From Nonomuraea helvata (lineage in GTDB: Bacteria > Actinomycetota > Actinomycetes > Streptosporangiales > Streptosporangiaceae), in the NCBI RefSeq assembly GCF_039535785.1, contig NZ_BAAAXV010000005.1, positions 1,426,001-1,490,000 on the forward strand: a DNA stretch of 64,000 nt, written 5' to 3'. A model generated the notes under the pieces. The model was not told where the DNA came from. It saw only the letters and a program-made list of their open reading frames with translations, and searched no databases. The position numbers were made by a program, and so were the translations under genes. Each line of letters starts with the position of its first letter. The stretch's first letter is position 1. Of the stretch, positions 52,655-62,969 are shown piece after piece.

Positions 52655-53576
52655 AGCTCTTCGTACGCCTCAGCCCGGCGGCCCGCCCCTTGGCCGCCAC
52701 GACGAGCGCCATCTTGCGCGAGGCCTCGTCGATCATCTCGTCGCCCAGCATGACCGCGCCGCGCTTCTCGACCGTGGTGTAGTACTCGTACGCCTCCAGG
52801 ATGAGCTCGGCGTGGTCATAGTCCTCCTGCGACGGCGAGAACACCTCGTTGGCCGCGTCCACCTGGGAGGGATGGAGCACCCACTTGCCGTCGAACCCGA
52901 GCGCCGCCGACCTCCTGGCGGCCCGCCTGAAGCCCTCGACGTCCTTGATCTGCAGGTAGGGGCCGTCGATGACCTGCAGGTCGTGCATCCTGGCCGCCAT
53001 GAGCAGGCGCATGAGGATGTAGTGGTAGGCGTCGCCCTCGACATAGCCGGGCGGCTGCTCACCGACGACGAGCGTGCGCATGTTGATCGACGCCATGAAG
53101 TCGGCCGGGCCGAACACCAGAGTCTCCAGGCGCCTGGACGAGCCCGCGATGGCGTCGGCGTTCACCAGGCCGCGGGCGTTCTCGATCTGCGCCTCGATGC
53201 CGATGCGGCCGACCTCGTACCCCATGGTCTTCTCGATCTGGGTGAGCAGCGTGTCGAGCCAGACCACCTCGGTGGGGTCCTGCACCTTGGGCAGCATCAC
53301 GCAGTCGAGGAACTCCCCGGCCCCCTCGACGACCTCGATCACGTCCCGGTACGTCCACTGCGTCGTGAGATCGTTGACCCTGACCACCCGCGTCCTGCCG
53401 GCCCAGTCGCCCTCGCGCAGCGCGGTCACGATGTTCTTGCGCGCCTCCTCCTTCGCCATCGGCGCGACGGAGTCCTCCAGGTCGAGGAAGACCTCGTCGA
53501 CGGGCAGGGTCTGGGCCTTCTCGAGGAAGCGGGGGTTGCTGCCTGGCACGGCGAGCACCGAACGACGTGAGCGCAT
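52644..53576 (-). CDS. HpcH/HpaI aldolase-family CoA ester lyase (CitE-like)
   Basis: 310 residues, TIM barrel. RSVLAVPGSNPRFLEKA, VFLDLEDSVAP (metal-binding Glu/Asp region), RVNDLTTQW, MLPKVQDP, IEAQIENARGLVNAD (Mg-binding Glu), VFGPADFMASI and KWVLHPSQVDAAN. These fit malyl-CoA, citramalyl-CoA or beta-methylmalyl-CoA lyases. The start region MRSRRSVLAVP is typical. It stands as a single gene, so the pathway (e.g. C5-dicarboxylate breakdown) is not fixed. Confidence 0.88.
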   Translation of the reverse strand: MRSRRSVLAVPGSNPRFLEKAQTLPVDEVFLDLEDSVAPMAKEEARKNIVTALREGDWAGRTRVVRVNDLTTQWTYRDVIEVVEGAGEFLDCVMLPKVQDPTEVVWLDTLLTQIEKTMGYEVGRIGIEAQIENARGLVNADAIAGSSRRLETLVFGPADFMASINMRTLVVGEQPPGYVEGDAYHYILMRLLMAARMHDLQVIDGPYLQIKDVEGFRRAARRSAALGFDGKWVLHPSQVDAANEVFSPSQEDYDHAELILEAYEYYTTVEKRGAVMLGDEMIDEASRKMALVVAAKGRAAGLRRTKSFTP

Positions 53577-53635
53577 GCGCCCACGCTAGCGCCAGCCCTC
53601 CCGGAAGGTCCGCTGCGGAGACTACAGTCGGGGAT

Positions 53636-54004
53636 GTGACCGAGAACGCCGCGGCCATCGAGGAAGGCGCCAAGAAGTCCGGCATCCTCTGGCTCACGCT
53701 CGACCGCCCCCGCCTGGCCTGGCACGCCTGGCACGAGGGCGCGATCTACCTCGTGACGGGTGGCGGGGAGCAGGAGCTGCCCGGCCTGGAGACGCTCGAC
53801 CAGGTCCACGTCACGCTGCGCAGCAAGGACAACGGCGCCCGGCTGGTGGAGTTCGAGGCGGCGGTCTCGGTCGTCGACCAGGCCGCGGCGGCCGACGCCG
53901 TGGCGGTGCTGGCCAAGGAGCGCCTCAACGCCACCGACAGCGAGCACCTGACCGAGCGCTGGGCCCGCGACTCCACCGTCCTTCGCCTCACGCCTGGCGG
54001 CTGA
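53636..54004 (+). CDS. conserved hypothetical protein, 122 residues
   Basis: GTG at 53636. Small mixed alpha/beta protein: KKSGILWLTLDRPRLAWHAWHEGAIYLVTGG-type beginning with two conserved Trp/His pairs, then a central beta region and a helix. It faintly resembles split-barrel flavin/pyridoxamine-oxidase-like proteins of actinobacteria, but I cannot show this. Divergent from the lyase gene and overlapping the EamA gene end by 17 bp. Confidence 0.7.
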   Translation: MTENAAAIEEGAKKSGILWLTLDRPRLAWHAWHEGAIYLVTGGGEQELPGLETLDQVHVTLRSKDNGARLVEFEAAVSVVDQAAAADAVAVLAKERLNATDSEHLTERWARDSTVLRLTPGG

Positions 54005-54947
54005 CCTCGAGGGGCTGCCCTTCGGGCTCCACCACCGGTGACGGCTGTGCGCTCGCGGTCGCGGTCTGGGCGAGCAGCGCGCCGGACAGCACGAGCAGGC
54101 CCCCGACGATCTGGAAGACCCCCAGCGTCTCCCCGACCAGGGCCCAGGCCACCACCGCGCCGCCGATCACCTCCAGGGACGCGACCGTGGCCCCCACCGC
54201 GGCCGACAGCCGCCGCACGGCGTTCACCCCCAGGATGTACGCGATCACGGTCGCGACCAGCACCATCCACAGGTACGCCCCCAGCACCGGCAGCGACACG
54301 CCACCGTCGGGCGTGACGGTGGCCGTGAAGGCGTCCCACGGGATGTCCCACGGGCGGGCGAACGGGATCAGCACCACGGCCGCGCCCGCCATCCCCCAGG
54401 CGATCAGGCCGAGCGGATCCACGTCGTCGCCGAAGCTATCGTTCATCAGGAAATATCCGGCGCAGCACGCCCCGGCCAGCAGCCCGAGCAGCAGGCCCAG
54501 CGCGTCCAGCCGCATCCCCTGCCACGCCTCGACGACGATCCCGAGGCCGACGACGGCCACGACCGCCCCGACGTAGGCGGCCCGCGCGAGCCGGACCTTC
54601 CGTACGAACCGCACCCAGGCCACCACCATCACCGGCGCCATGAACTCCAGCAGCAGGGCGATCCCCACCGGCAGCCGGGTGATCGCCACGAAATACAGCG
54701 ACTGCACCCCCGCCACCGCCATCACCGCGTACAGCGCGAGGAACGGCAGCCTCGACCGGGGGATCCGCAGCGCCCGTGGCTTCACCACGGCCAGGACGGC
54801 GAGCAGCAGCAGCCCCGCGCCCGCCATCCGGGTCCACACGGCCTCGATCGGCGCCAGCCCGGCCGCGATGAGGTACCTCGCCATCGGCCCCGAGAACGCG
54901 AAACACCACGAGGACACGAACGCAAGCCCGAGCCCGGCATACCTCAT
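53988..54947 (-). CDS. EamA-family (DMT superfamily) transporter
   Basis: 319 residues, ten membrane helices in two EamA repeats. First repeat: FSGPMARYLIAAGLAPIEAVWTRMAGAG; second repeat begins LLLGLLAGACCAGYFLMND. Near the end, RRLSAAVGATVASLEVIGGAVVAWALVGETL is the usual final-helix signature. Likely exports small metabolites such as amino acids. Substrate unknown. Confidence 0.9.
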   Translation of the reverse strand: MRYAGLGLAFVSSWCFAFSGPMARYLIAAGLAPIEAVWTRMAGAGLLLLAVLAVVKPRALRIPRSRLPFLALYAVMAVAGVQSLYFVAITRLPVGIALLLEFMAPVMVVAWVRFVRKVRLARAAYVGAVVAVVGLGIVVEAWQGMRLDALGLLLGLLAGACCAGYFLMNDSFGDDVDPLGLIAWGMAGAAVVLIPFARPWDIPWDAFTATVTPDGGVSLPVLGAYLWMVLVATVIAYILGVNAVRRLSAAVGATVASLEVIGGAVVAWALVGETLGVFQIVGGLLVLSGALLAQTATASAQPSPVVEPEGQPLEVSRQA

Positions 54948-55043
54948 CGTCCACCACCTGGTCAGTAATTACCGTTAAGCACGTTTGATACTGACATGTG
55001 AGGCGTTTGGGGCGCAATGCGGGGCCACTGTTAGCCTGACCCC

Positions 55044-56255
55044 GTGCAGATCTTCGTGGCCCGGCTGCCCGGCACCCCGGTCTTCGACCCCGCTGGAGAC
55101 CAGATCGGCCGGGTCAGGGACGTCGTGGTCGGCCTGCGCATCGGCCGCCGGCCCATCGTGCACGGCCTGGTGGTGGACATGCAGCCGCGCCGCAAGGTGT
55201 TCCTGCCGATCACCCGCGTACGCCGCATCGAGGCGGGGGCCGTGGTCTTCACCGGCCGTCTCAACATGCGCAGGTTCGAGCAGCGCGCCACCGAGACGCT
55301 GGTGGTCGGCGAGATGCTGGACCTGACCGTGGAGGCCGACGGCGAGCCCATGACCGTCTACGACGTGGCCATGGAGGAGCTCAAGCCGTCCACCTGGGAG
55401 ATCGTCAAGGTCGCCCTCTACAAGGGCAGGCGGCGCGACCCCAGGATCGTCGACTGGGAGGAGGTGTCCGGGTTCGACAAGCTGCAGAAGGACCAGGGTG
55501 CCGCCGGGCTGATCGCCGCGTTCGAGTCGCTGCGGGCCGCCGACATGGCCAGCGCGCTGCACGAGCTGCCCAGCAAGCGGCGCATCGAGATCGCCCGCGC
55601 CCTGAACGACGTCCGGCTGGCCGACGTGCTAGAGGAGCTGCCGCCCGACGACCAGATCGGCATCCTCGGCACGCTGGAGCCCGAGCGCGCGGCGGACGTG
55701 CTGGAGGAGATGGGGCCCGACGACGCCGCCGACCTGCTGCACGACCTGCCGGACGAGCAGGCGGCCAGGCTGCTGGCCCTGATGGAGCCGGACGAGGCGG
55801 AGCCGGTCCGCCGCCTGCTGACCTACCCGGAGACCAGCGCGGGCGGCGTGATGACCAGCGAACCGGTGATCCTGCCGCCCACCGCCACGGTGGCCGAGGC
55901 GCTCGCCCACATCAGGCAGCAGGATCTGACGCCCGCCGTCGCCGCCCAGGTCTACGTGACCCGGCCGCCCACGGAGACGCCGACGGGCACGTATCTGGGC
56001 GTCTCACACTTCCAGCGGCTGCTGCGCGAGCCGCCGTCCACCCTGCTCGGCGGCGTGATCGACCCGTCGATCGACCCGATCAGGCCGGAATTCTCACTCC
56101 GCGAGGTCACCTACTACCTGGCGAACTACAACCTCGTCGCCGCTCCCGTCGTGGACGAGCTGGGCCGGCTCGTCGGCGCGGTGACGATCGACGACGTGCT
56201 CGACCATATGCTTCCCGAGGACTGGCGCGAGAGGGCCGACGAGAGTGACGACTGA
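55044..56255 (+). CDS. PRC-barrel/MgtE-N/CBS domain protein
   Basis: 403 residues, soluble. N-terminal PRC-barrel-like part (VFDPAGDQIGRVRDVVVGL), MgtE intracellular N domain (ALHELPSKRRIEIARAL, LEELPPDDQIGILGTL, MGPDDAADLLHDLPD) and two CBS motifs (GGVMTSEPVILPPTATVAEAL, APVVDELGRLVGAVTIDDVLDHML). The MgtE channel domain is absent, so it may sense Mg2+ or nucleotide state for a partner. GTG at 55044 follows no strong site. The stop overlaps the DUF1003 start. Same neighbourhood as mrp in M. tuberculosis. Confidence 0.9.
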   Translation: MQIFVARLPGTPVFDPAGDQIGRVRDVVVGLRIGRRPIVHGLVVDMQPRRKVFLPITRVRRIEAGAVVFTGRLNMRRFEQRATETLVVGEMLDLTVEADGEPMTVYDVAMEELKPSTWEIVKVALYKGRRRDPRIVDWEEVSGFDKLQKDQGAAGLIAAFESLRAADMASALHELPSKRRIEIARALNDVRLADVLEELPPDDQIGILGTLEPERAADVLEEMGPDDAADLLHDLPDEQAARLLALMEPDEAEPVRRLLTYPETSAGGVMTSEPVILPPTATVAEALAHIRQQDLTPAVAAQVYVTRPPTETPTGTYLGVSHFQRLLREPPSTLLGGVIDPSIDPIRPEFSLREVTYYLANYNLVAAPVVDELGRLVGAVTIDDVLDHMLPEDWRERADESDD

Positions 56256-56712
56256 ACGACTGGACCAGCCGCGCGCCCTGCGCCGCACGCTGCGGCCGCA
56301 CTACGACCCTGAGGCGTTCGGCCGCCTCTCCGAGCAGATCGCCCGCTTCCTCGGCACCGCGCGCTTCATCGTCTACATGACCGTGTTCGTGGGGGTCTGG
56401 GTGGCCTGGAACGTGGTCGCGCCACCGAACCTCAAGTTCGACCCGTACCCGTTCATCTTCCTCACGCTGATGCTGTCGCTGCAGGCCAGCTACGCCGCGC
56501 CGCTGATCCTGCTCGCCCAGAACAGGCAGAGCGACCGCGACCGCATCCAGTACGAGCAGGACCGCGAGGCCGCCGAGCGCAACCAGGCCGAGATCGAGTA
56601 TCTGACGAGGGAGATCGCCGGGCTGCGGCTGGCGCTCAACGAGGTGGCCACGCGCGACTACCTGCGCGCGGAGCTCGGGCGGTTCGTGGAGGAGCTCAAG
56701 GAGCGGCGGTGA
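56245..56712 (+). CDS. DUF1003 membrane protein
   Basis: 155 residues. Two membrane helices (FIVYMTVFVGVWVAWNVV and PFIFLTLMLSLQASYAAPLILLAQN) with the DUF1003 signature DPYPFIFL...NRQSDRDR, followed by a helical C-terminus. GTG at 56245 overlaps the upstream gene by 11 bp, so the two are co-translated. Function unknown; the association with MgtE-like proteins is recurrent. Confidence 0.9.
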   Translation: MTTERLDQPRALRRTLRPHYDPEAFGRLSEQIARFLGTARFIVYMTVFVGVWVAWNVVAPPNLKFDPYPFIFLTLMLSLQASYAAPLILLAQNRQSDRDRIQYEQDREAAERNQAEIEYLTREIAGLRLALNEVATRDYLRAELGRFVEELKERR

Positions 56713-57157
56713 CGTCGAGCTTGGCGACCATCGACCGGATGCGGGAGATCTCGCCGGCGCCCAGCGGGTCGAGGAAGTGGGCCCTGATGCCGCGCAGGTA
56801 GGTCGGCGTCGCCTCGGCCAGCCGCGCCGCGCCGCGCTCCGTCAGCACGGCGAACAGCCCGCGGGCGTCGTCGGCGCACGCCTCGCGCGAGACCAGCCCG
56901 TCGCGCTGCAGCCGGTCGATCAGCCGCGTCAGGCCGCTGCGGGAGAGCAGCACGCGGTCGGCGAGGTCGTTCATGCGCAGCCGCCGCTCCGGCGCCTCCG
57001 CCAGCTGCATGAGCACCTCGTACGAGGCCAGCGGCAGGTCGTGGGCGACGAGCAGCTCCGCCTCGAGGTGGCGGGTGATGCGCACCTGAGCGCGCTGCAA
57101 CATCCGCCAGACCGCAAGCTCCTCGGCGGTCAGGCCGTCGTCGCGCAGAAGAGTCAC
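56696..57157 (-). CDS. MarR-family transcriptional regulator
   Basis: 153 residues. Winged helix-turn-helix: LASYEVLMQLAEAPERRLRMNDLADRVLLSRSGLTRLIDRL-type recognition region, wing with DDARGLFAVLTERG, and dimerisation helices at both ends. It faces mrp across ~160 bp and overlaps the end of the DUF1003 gene by 17 bp. May regulate itself or the divergent mrp gene. Ligand unknown. Confidence 0.9.
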   Translation of the reverse strand: MTLLRDDGLTAEELAVWRMLQRAQVRITRHLEAELLVAHDLPLASYEVLMQLAEAPERRLRMNDLADRVLLSRSGLTRLIDRLQRDGLVSREACADDARGLFAVLTERGAARLAEATPTYLRGIRAHFLDPLGAGEISRIRSMVAKLDVTAAP

Positions 57158-57315
57158 GGAGTAACCTTAAGACGTTGTTGCACAGACATCTAACAGCACG
57201 GATTAATTCAGCGAGGCCTCCGGTTCATACCATGGAGGGGCATCCTCACTGGCGTCCTGCGCCTGTCACATATACCGACAAAGGAGGGACGGCACTCCCT
57301 CGTGCCGAGACTTCG

Positions 57316-58449
57316 ATGGCACTAACCCAGGAACAGGTGACGGCCGCCCTCGCCACCGTCATCGACCCCGAGATCCGTCGGCCCATCACGGACCTCGACA
57401 TGGTCAAGAGCATCGATATCGCTCCCGACGGCGTGGTGCGCGTGGGCGTCTTCCTCACCGTGTCGGGGTGTCCGCTGAAGGACACGATCCGCCGTGACGT
57501 CACCAACGCCGTCGCCAAGCTGGACGGCGTGACGGGCGTCCAGATCGAGCTCGACGTCATGAGCACCGAGCAGCGCAAGGCCCTCCAGACCAAGCTGCGG
57601 GGCAACCGCGGGCCGGAGAAGGAGATCCCGTTCAACCAGCCGGGCTCGCTGACCCGCGTGTTCGCGGTCGCCAGCGGCAAGGGCGGGGTCGGCAAGTCGT
57701 CCGTGACGGTCAACCTGGCCGCCGCGATGGCCGCGGGCGGCCTGAAGGTCGGCATCGTCGACGCCGACATCTACGGCCACAGCATCCCGCGCATGCTGGG
57801 CGCCGACGAGCGGCCCACCAAGGTCGAAGACATGATCATGCCGCCGGTGGCCCATGACATCAAGGTCATCTCGGTCGGGATGTTCAAGCCGGAGGGCAAC
57901 ACGCCGGTGGTCTGGCGCGGTCCGATGCTCGACCGGGCGCTCCACCAGTTCCTGGCCGACGTCTACTGGGGCGACCTCGACGTACTCCTCCTCGACCTGC
58001 CCCCGGGCACCGGCGACATCGCGATCTCGGTGGCACAGCGGCTGCCGACGGCGGAGATCCTGGTCGTGACGACGCCGCAGATGGCCGCCGCCGAGGTGGC
58101 CGAGCGGGCGGGCTCGATCGCCGCGCAGACGCACCAGCAGATCGCCGGGGTCATCGAGAACATGGCCTGGCTGCCCTGCCCCCACTGCGACGAGCGCATC
58201 GCGGTGTTCGGCGAGGGCGGCGGTCAGACGGTCGCCGACGCGCTGACCCGCACGCTGGGATCACGCGTCCCGCTGCTGGGCCAGGTCCCGATCGACCTCC
58301 GGCTCCGCGAGGGCGGCGACGAGGGCAAGCCCTTGGTCCTGACCGACCCCGACTCCCCGGCCGCCGCCGAGCTCCGCACGATCGCCTCCACCCTGACCAA
58401 GCGCTCCAGCAGCCTCAAGGGCCTCCACCTCAACCTCTCCCCCCGCTGA
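57316..58449 (+). CDS. mrp: Mrp/NBP35-family Fe-S cluster carrier ATPase
   Basis: 377 residues; carries and delivers Fe-S clusters. N-terminal MIP18/DUF59 domain (LATVIDPEIRRPITDLDMV, VSGCPLKDTI), then the P-loop ATPase with deviant Walker A SGKGGVGKSS, DADIYGHSIPRMLG, LLLDLPPGTGD and the CxxC pair in PCPHCDER. ATG at 57316 is the start expected from the family; an AAAGGAGGG lies 30 bases further up, where no start codon follows, so the real initiation site is slightly uncertain. In an mrp-tatB-htrA-sigE neighbourhood as in mycobacteria. Confidence 0.93.
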   Translation: MALTQEQVTAALATVIDPEIRRPITDLDMVKSIDIAPDGVVRVGVFLTVSGCPLKDTIRRDVTNAVAKLDGVTGVQIELDVMSTEQRKALQTKLRGNRGPEKEIPFNQPGSLTRVFAVASGKGGVGKSSVTVNLAAAMAAGGLKVGIVDADIYGHSIPRMLGADERPTKVEDMIMPPVAHDIKVISVGMFKPEGNTPVVWRGPMLDRALHQFLADVYWGDLDVLLLDLPPGTGDIAISVAQRLPTAEILVVTTPQMAAAEVAERAGSIAAQTHQQIAGVIENMAWLPCPHCDERIAVFGEGGGQTVADALTRTLGSRVPLLGQVPIDLRLREGGDEGKPLVLTDPDSPAAAELRTIASTLTKRSSSLKGLHLNLSPR

Positions 58450-58612
58450 CATCCGGTCCGTCACGGGTGCCCGTCGTCAGGTCTTTACGGCTGCGCACGG
58501 CGGGCACCACTCGCGAACCGGGTCGCCATCCAGAGGGGCTCAGCAGAGGGCCTCAGAGGGCCATATGGGCGGTTTTGCGCCTTGGTGGGCTATAGGACTA
58601 CCGGCGGGTGTG

Positions 58613-58978
58613 TCAGGTCGCCTCTGAGTCGTACGGGGGCACTTCCCCGAAGCCCAGCTCGTCCACCACCGGCTCCGGCGTGTACGGAGCCGCGGCGGGC
58701 TCCAGCTCACGGGACTTGCTGTTGTTCCAGTCGTCCTCGAGATCGTCGAGGAGGTGCTTGCGGACGAAGTTGCGCGGGTTGAGGTCGGAGGGGTCGAAGT
58801 TCTGGAACTCGGGGCCCAGACCGGCCCGCAGGTCGTCACGTGCGTTGTTCGCCATCCGGCGCAGATTGCGCAGCGTCCTGCCTGCCTGTGAGGCGGCCTG
58901 AGGCAGCTTGTCGGGACCGAAGACGAGGAGCGCGATGACGATCAGCGCTCCGACCTCCATCCATCCGAGTCCGAACAC
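58613..58978 (-). CDS. tatB: Sec-independent translocase subunit TatB
   Basis: 121 residues. Membrane helix MFGLGWMEVGALIVIALLVFGPDKLPQ with the FGPxKLP hinge, amphipathic helix (AASQAGRTLRNLRRMANNARDDL) and a charged tail. The initial Glu-containing helix is TatB rather than TatA type. GTG at 58978. Located beside htrA, the conserved place of tatB in actinobacteria. Confidence 0.93.
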   Translation of the reverse strand: MFGLGWMEVGALIVIALLVFGPDKLPQAASQAGRTLRNLRRMANNARDDLRAGLGPEFQNFDPSDLNPRNFVRKHLLDDLEDDWNNSKSRELEPAAAPYTPEPVVDELGFGEVPPYDSEAT

Positions 58979-59097
58979 CGTGAGCTCCTACCGCAAGTCC
59001 AACCCTCCGAGGACACCCCCGGCCTATCCACAGACTAAGGGCTTCTATGGGTAGGTCGGTCGTCCCCCCTCGGTCATATCACCGACATTCCCGCCAT

Positions 59098-59134
59098 ACC
59101 GCCCCTCCCATCAGACGGCCGAAGGAGGGGCGGT
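59098..59134 (-). terminator. rho-independent terminator of htrA
   Basis: ACCGCCCCTCC (59098-59108) pairs perfectly with GGAGGGGCGGT (59124-59134), ten bases beyond the htrA stop on the minus strand. Confidence 0.8.
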
Positions 59135-59143
59135 CACGTCGGC

Positions 59144-60838
<1,695 letters not shown>

Positions 60839-60906
60839 CTAATTTCACCACTCCTTGGCTCGGCCACCGCAATCCTCGCTCTTGCGGCATACGAGGGTTA
60901 TAAAGC

Positions 60907-60933
60907 ATTTGTCAGGAATCGCTCATGACAAAT
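60907..60933. promoter_or_regulatory. inverted repeat ATTTGTCA-N11-TGACAAAT upstream of htrA
   Basis: Perfect 8-bp arms at 60907-60914 and 60926-60933 in the rseA-htrA gap, 69 bp before the htrA start. On the htrA strand it is followed by CTTTATAACC, a possible -10. It does not match HspR (HAIR), CIRCE or ClgR sites. Likely operator of an internal htrA promoter; the binding protein is unknown. Confidence 0.6.
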
Positions 60934-61005
60934 CCTGGAACCAGATCGTATGCCCCATGCGCTGCCGAGTACGCCAAGTCCCGGTCACCCAGGCATAGCC
61001 GCAGG

Positions 61006-61527
61006 TCAAGGCGTGGCGGTCGAAGGCGCGCTCGCCGGAGTCGTCCGCGGCTGCTGGAACAGCTCTACCGGGGGTGCCGGGTTGTTCTGCCCGACGCCGG
61101 TGGTCGCGAAGAAGGTGCCGAGCGCGACGGCCGCGGAGACCACCCCGACCGCCACGTAGGTCGAGCGCCGCCTACCGCGTCCAGGGCCCGTAGCCCCACC
61201 AGTGGCGTCCCTGCGCGGGCGGTTGTCCAGCGGAGCGATGGTGTGCGGCCCAGGGATGGGCACCCCGCCGAACGTGCGGGTGGGAAAAGGGCGCTCCCTC
61301 GGTGGCAGCGGCCCTCCCGGCTCCCCCATCCGGAGCAGGGACATCGTCAGGTCGGCCGGCATCGCCGGCCCTTCCAGCGAACGCAGGCGCGACTTCAGCG
61401 CCCGCATCGACTCGACCTCTTGCCTGCAGTCGGCACAGAAGGTCAGATGTGCCAGCGCGCGCTCGCGCTCGGTGTCGTTGAGCTCACCGTCCACGAGCGC
61501 CGAAACACGTTCTCCAAGGTGCGCCAT
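61006..61527 (-). CDS. rseA: zinc-binding anti-sigma factor (RseA-like)
   Basis: 173 residues. ZAS domain with HLTFCADC (HxxxCxxC) near residues 27-34 plus the upstream His in MAHLGERV; it binds and inhibits the sigma factor encoded just before. Membrane helix at about 124-146 (YVAVGVVSAAVALGTFFATTG) then a short extracytoplasmic tail. The start shares bases with the sigE stop (TGATG), fixing an equimolar operon. Likely released by redox change or regulated proteolysis. Confidence 0.9.
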   Translation of the reverse strand: MAHLGERVSALVDGELNDTERERALAHLTFCADCRQEVESMRALKSRLRSLEGPAMPADLTMSLLRMGEPGGPLPPRERPFPTRTFGGVPIPGPHTIAPLDNRPRRDATGGATGPGRGRRRSTYVAVGVVSAAVALGTFFATTGVGQNNPAPPVELFQQPRTTPASAPSTATP

Positions 61528-62159
61528 CAGACTTCCTCCCCACGGATCACGGTCGGGGGGAGTTGGGAATTACGGGGGGCTCGATGATCGAGTGCTTCCC
61601 GCAACTGCGCCCGGCCACGGTGAATACGGCTTCGGACCGTACCCAGCTTGACGCCGAGCGTGGCCGCGATCTCCTCATAAGACAGGCCCTCGATGTCACA
61701 CAGCACGATCGCGGCCCGGAACTCCGGCGCGAGCGCGTCGAGGGCGGCCTGAATGTCCGGCTCCAGATGGGCGTCGTCGAACGCCTGCGCCGGCGACGGC
61801 TCCCGGCCGCGAAGCCGCTCAGCGGCGTCGTCGGCCAGCCCCTCGAACCTGATGCGCTGCTTGCGCCGCGCCATGTCGAGGAACAGGTTCGTCGTGATCC
61901 GGTGCAGCCACCCCTCGAACGTGCCGGGGGTGTAGCTCGACAACGATCTGAAGACCCGTACGAAGACCTCCTGGGTCAGGTCTTCGGCATCGTGGACGTT
62001 GCCGGTCAGCCGGTACGCCAGCCGATACACGCGTGCGGAATGCGTCCGCACGACTTCCTCCCATGTAGGAGGAGTCCAGTCAGACGACACGGGAGTATCC
62101 GCCTGGTGGTCGCTTTCGTCCACCAGAACTCCTCTCTTTGGGACCACCGCTACCGCCAT
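61527..62159 (-). CDS. sigE: ECF RNA polymerase sigma factor SigE
   Basis: 210 residues. Region 2: YRLAYRLTGNVHDAEDLTQEVFVRVFRSL, including the -10 recognition helix, and FEGWLHRITTNLFLDMARRK. Region 4: ALAPEFRAAIVLCDIEGLSYEEIAATLGVKLGTVRSRIHRGR. The gene order sigE-rseA-htrA-tatB with the divergent O-methyltransferase is that of the M. tuberculosis sigE locus, controlling envelope stress. An in-frame later start (VDESDHQ) is possible, as in mycobacteria where several SigE starts exist. Confidence 0.93.
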   Translation of the reverse strand: MAVAVVPKRGVLVDESDHQADTPVSSDWTPPTWEEVVRTHSARVYRLAYRLTGNVHDAEDLTQEVFVRVFRSLSSYTPGTFEGWLHRITTNLFLDMARRKQRIRFEGLADDAAERLRGREPSPAQAFDDAHLEPDIQAALDALAPEFRAAIVLCDIEGLSYEEIAATLGVKLGTVRSRIHRGRAQLREALDHRAPRNSQLPPTVIRGEEV

Positions 62160-62330
62160 AGTGCCTGGTTTCGTCCCTTCGTGCGCACTGCTGCCTTCGG
62201 ACCGGCAAAGCCCGTCTAAACCTGCAACGCCTTAGGACCCTCCTGAGTTCCCGTCCCGGCGCGTCTCCCCTAGGCTGCGATCGGTGCCAATCACGCGGAC
62301 CAATCGCACGAAAGTGGGGGGAGGCGGCCG

Positions 62331-62969
62331 ATGACCAGTCCGGTGGAGGCCACTCTGGCCTATGCGGAGCAGTTCCATCAGGAAGATGACATCCTGCATG
62401 CGGCGCGACAGCGCGGGCTGGAGATGGGAGCCGCACCCATCCCTCCCGGGAGCGGGGCGGCCCTGTGCTTCCTCGCCACCGCCGTCAACGCCAAGTCGGT
62501 CGTCGAGATCGGCACGGGCTGCGGCGTCTCGGGCCTGTGGCTGCTACGCGGCATGCGCACAGACGGCACGCTGACGAGCGTCGACGTCGAGCCGGAGCAC
62601 CAGCGGCTGGCCAGACAGGCGTTCGCCGAGGCGGGCTTCTCCGGCGGGCGGGTGCGGCTCATCTCGGGCCGGGCGCTCGACGTGCTGCCGCGGCTGTCGG
62701 ACGGCGGCTACGACCTGGTGTTCGCCGACGGCGCGCGGCAGGAGTACGCCGACTATCTGGCAGAGGCGGTCCGCCTGTTGCGCGTGGGCGGCGTCGTGGC
62801 CGTCGGCAACATGTTGTGGCGCAACCGGGTGGCCGACCCGGCGCAGCGCGACGCCGACACGGTCGCGCTGCGCGAGGTGGGCAAGCTGGTGCAGTCGGAC
62901 GACCGCCTCCGCTCGGTGCTCATACCGCTGGGCGACGGCCTCCTCGCCGCGATCAAGATCGCCGACTAG
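62331..62969 (+). CDS. O-methyltransferase (class I, SAM-dependent)
   Basis: 212 residues, methyltransferase family 3 (caffeoyl-CoA/catechol O-methyltransferase-like). Motif I VVEIGTGCGVSGLWLL, acidic VDVEPEHQRLA, DLVFADGARQEYADYL (metal-binding Asp region), GGVVAVGNMLW. ATG at 62331 has GGGGGGAGGC upstream. Divergent from sigE, as in M. tuberculosis. Substrate unknown. Confidence 0.9.
   Translation: MTSPVEATLAYAEQFHQEDDILHAARQRGLEMGAAPIPPGSGAALCFLATAVNAKSVVEIGTGCGVSGLWLLRGMRTDGTLTSVDVEPEHQRLARQAFAEAGFSGGRVRLISGRALDVLPRLSDGGYDLVFADGARQEYADYLAEAVRLLRVGGVVAVGNMLWRNRVADPAQRDADTVALREVGKLVQSDDRLRSVLIPLGDGLLAAIKIAD

Noticed and set aside
57221..57242. CCTCC...GGAGG pair upstream of mrp as a riboswitch
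   Set aside because: Only a 5-bp stem, no match to a known riboswitch architecture.
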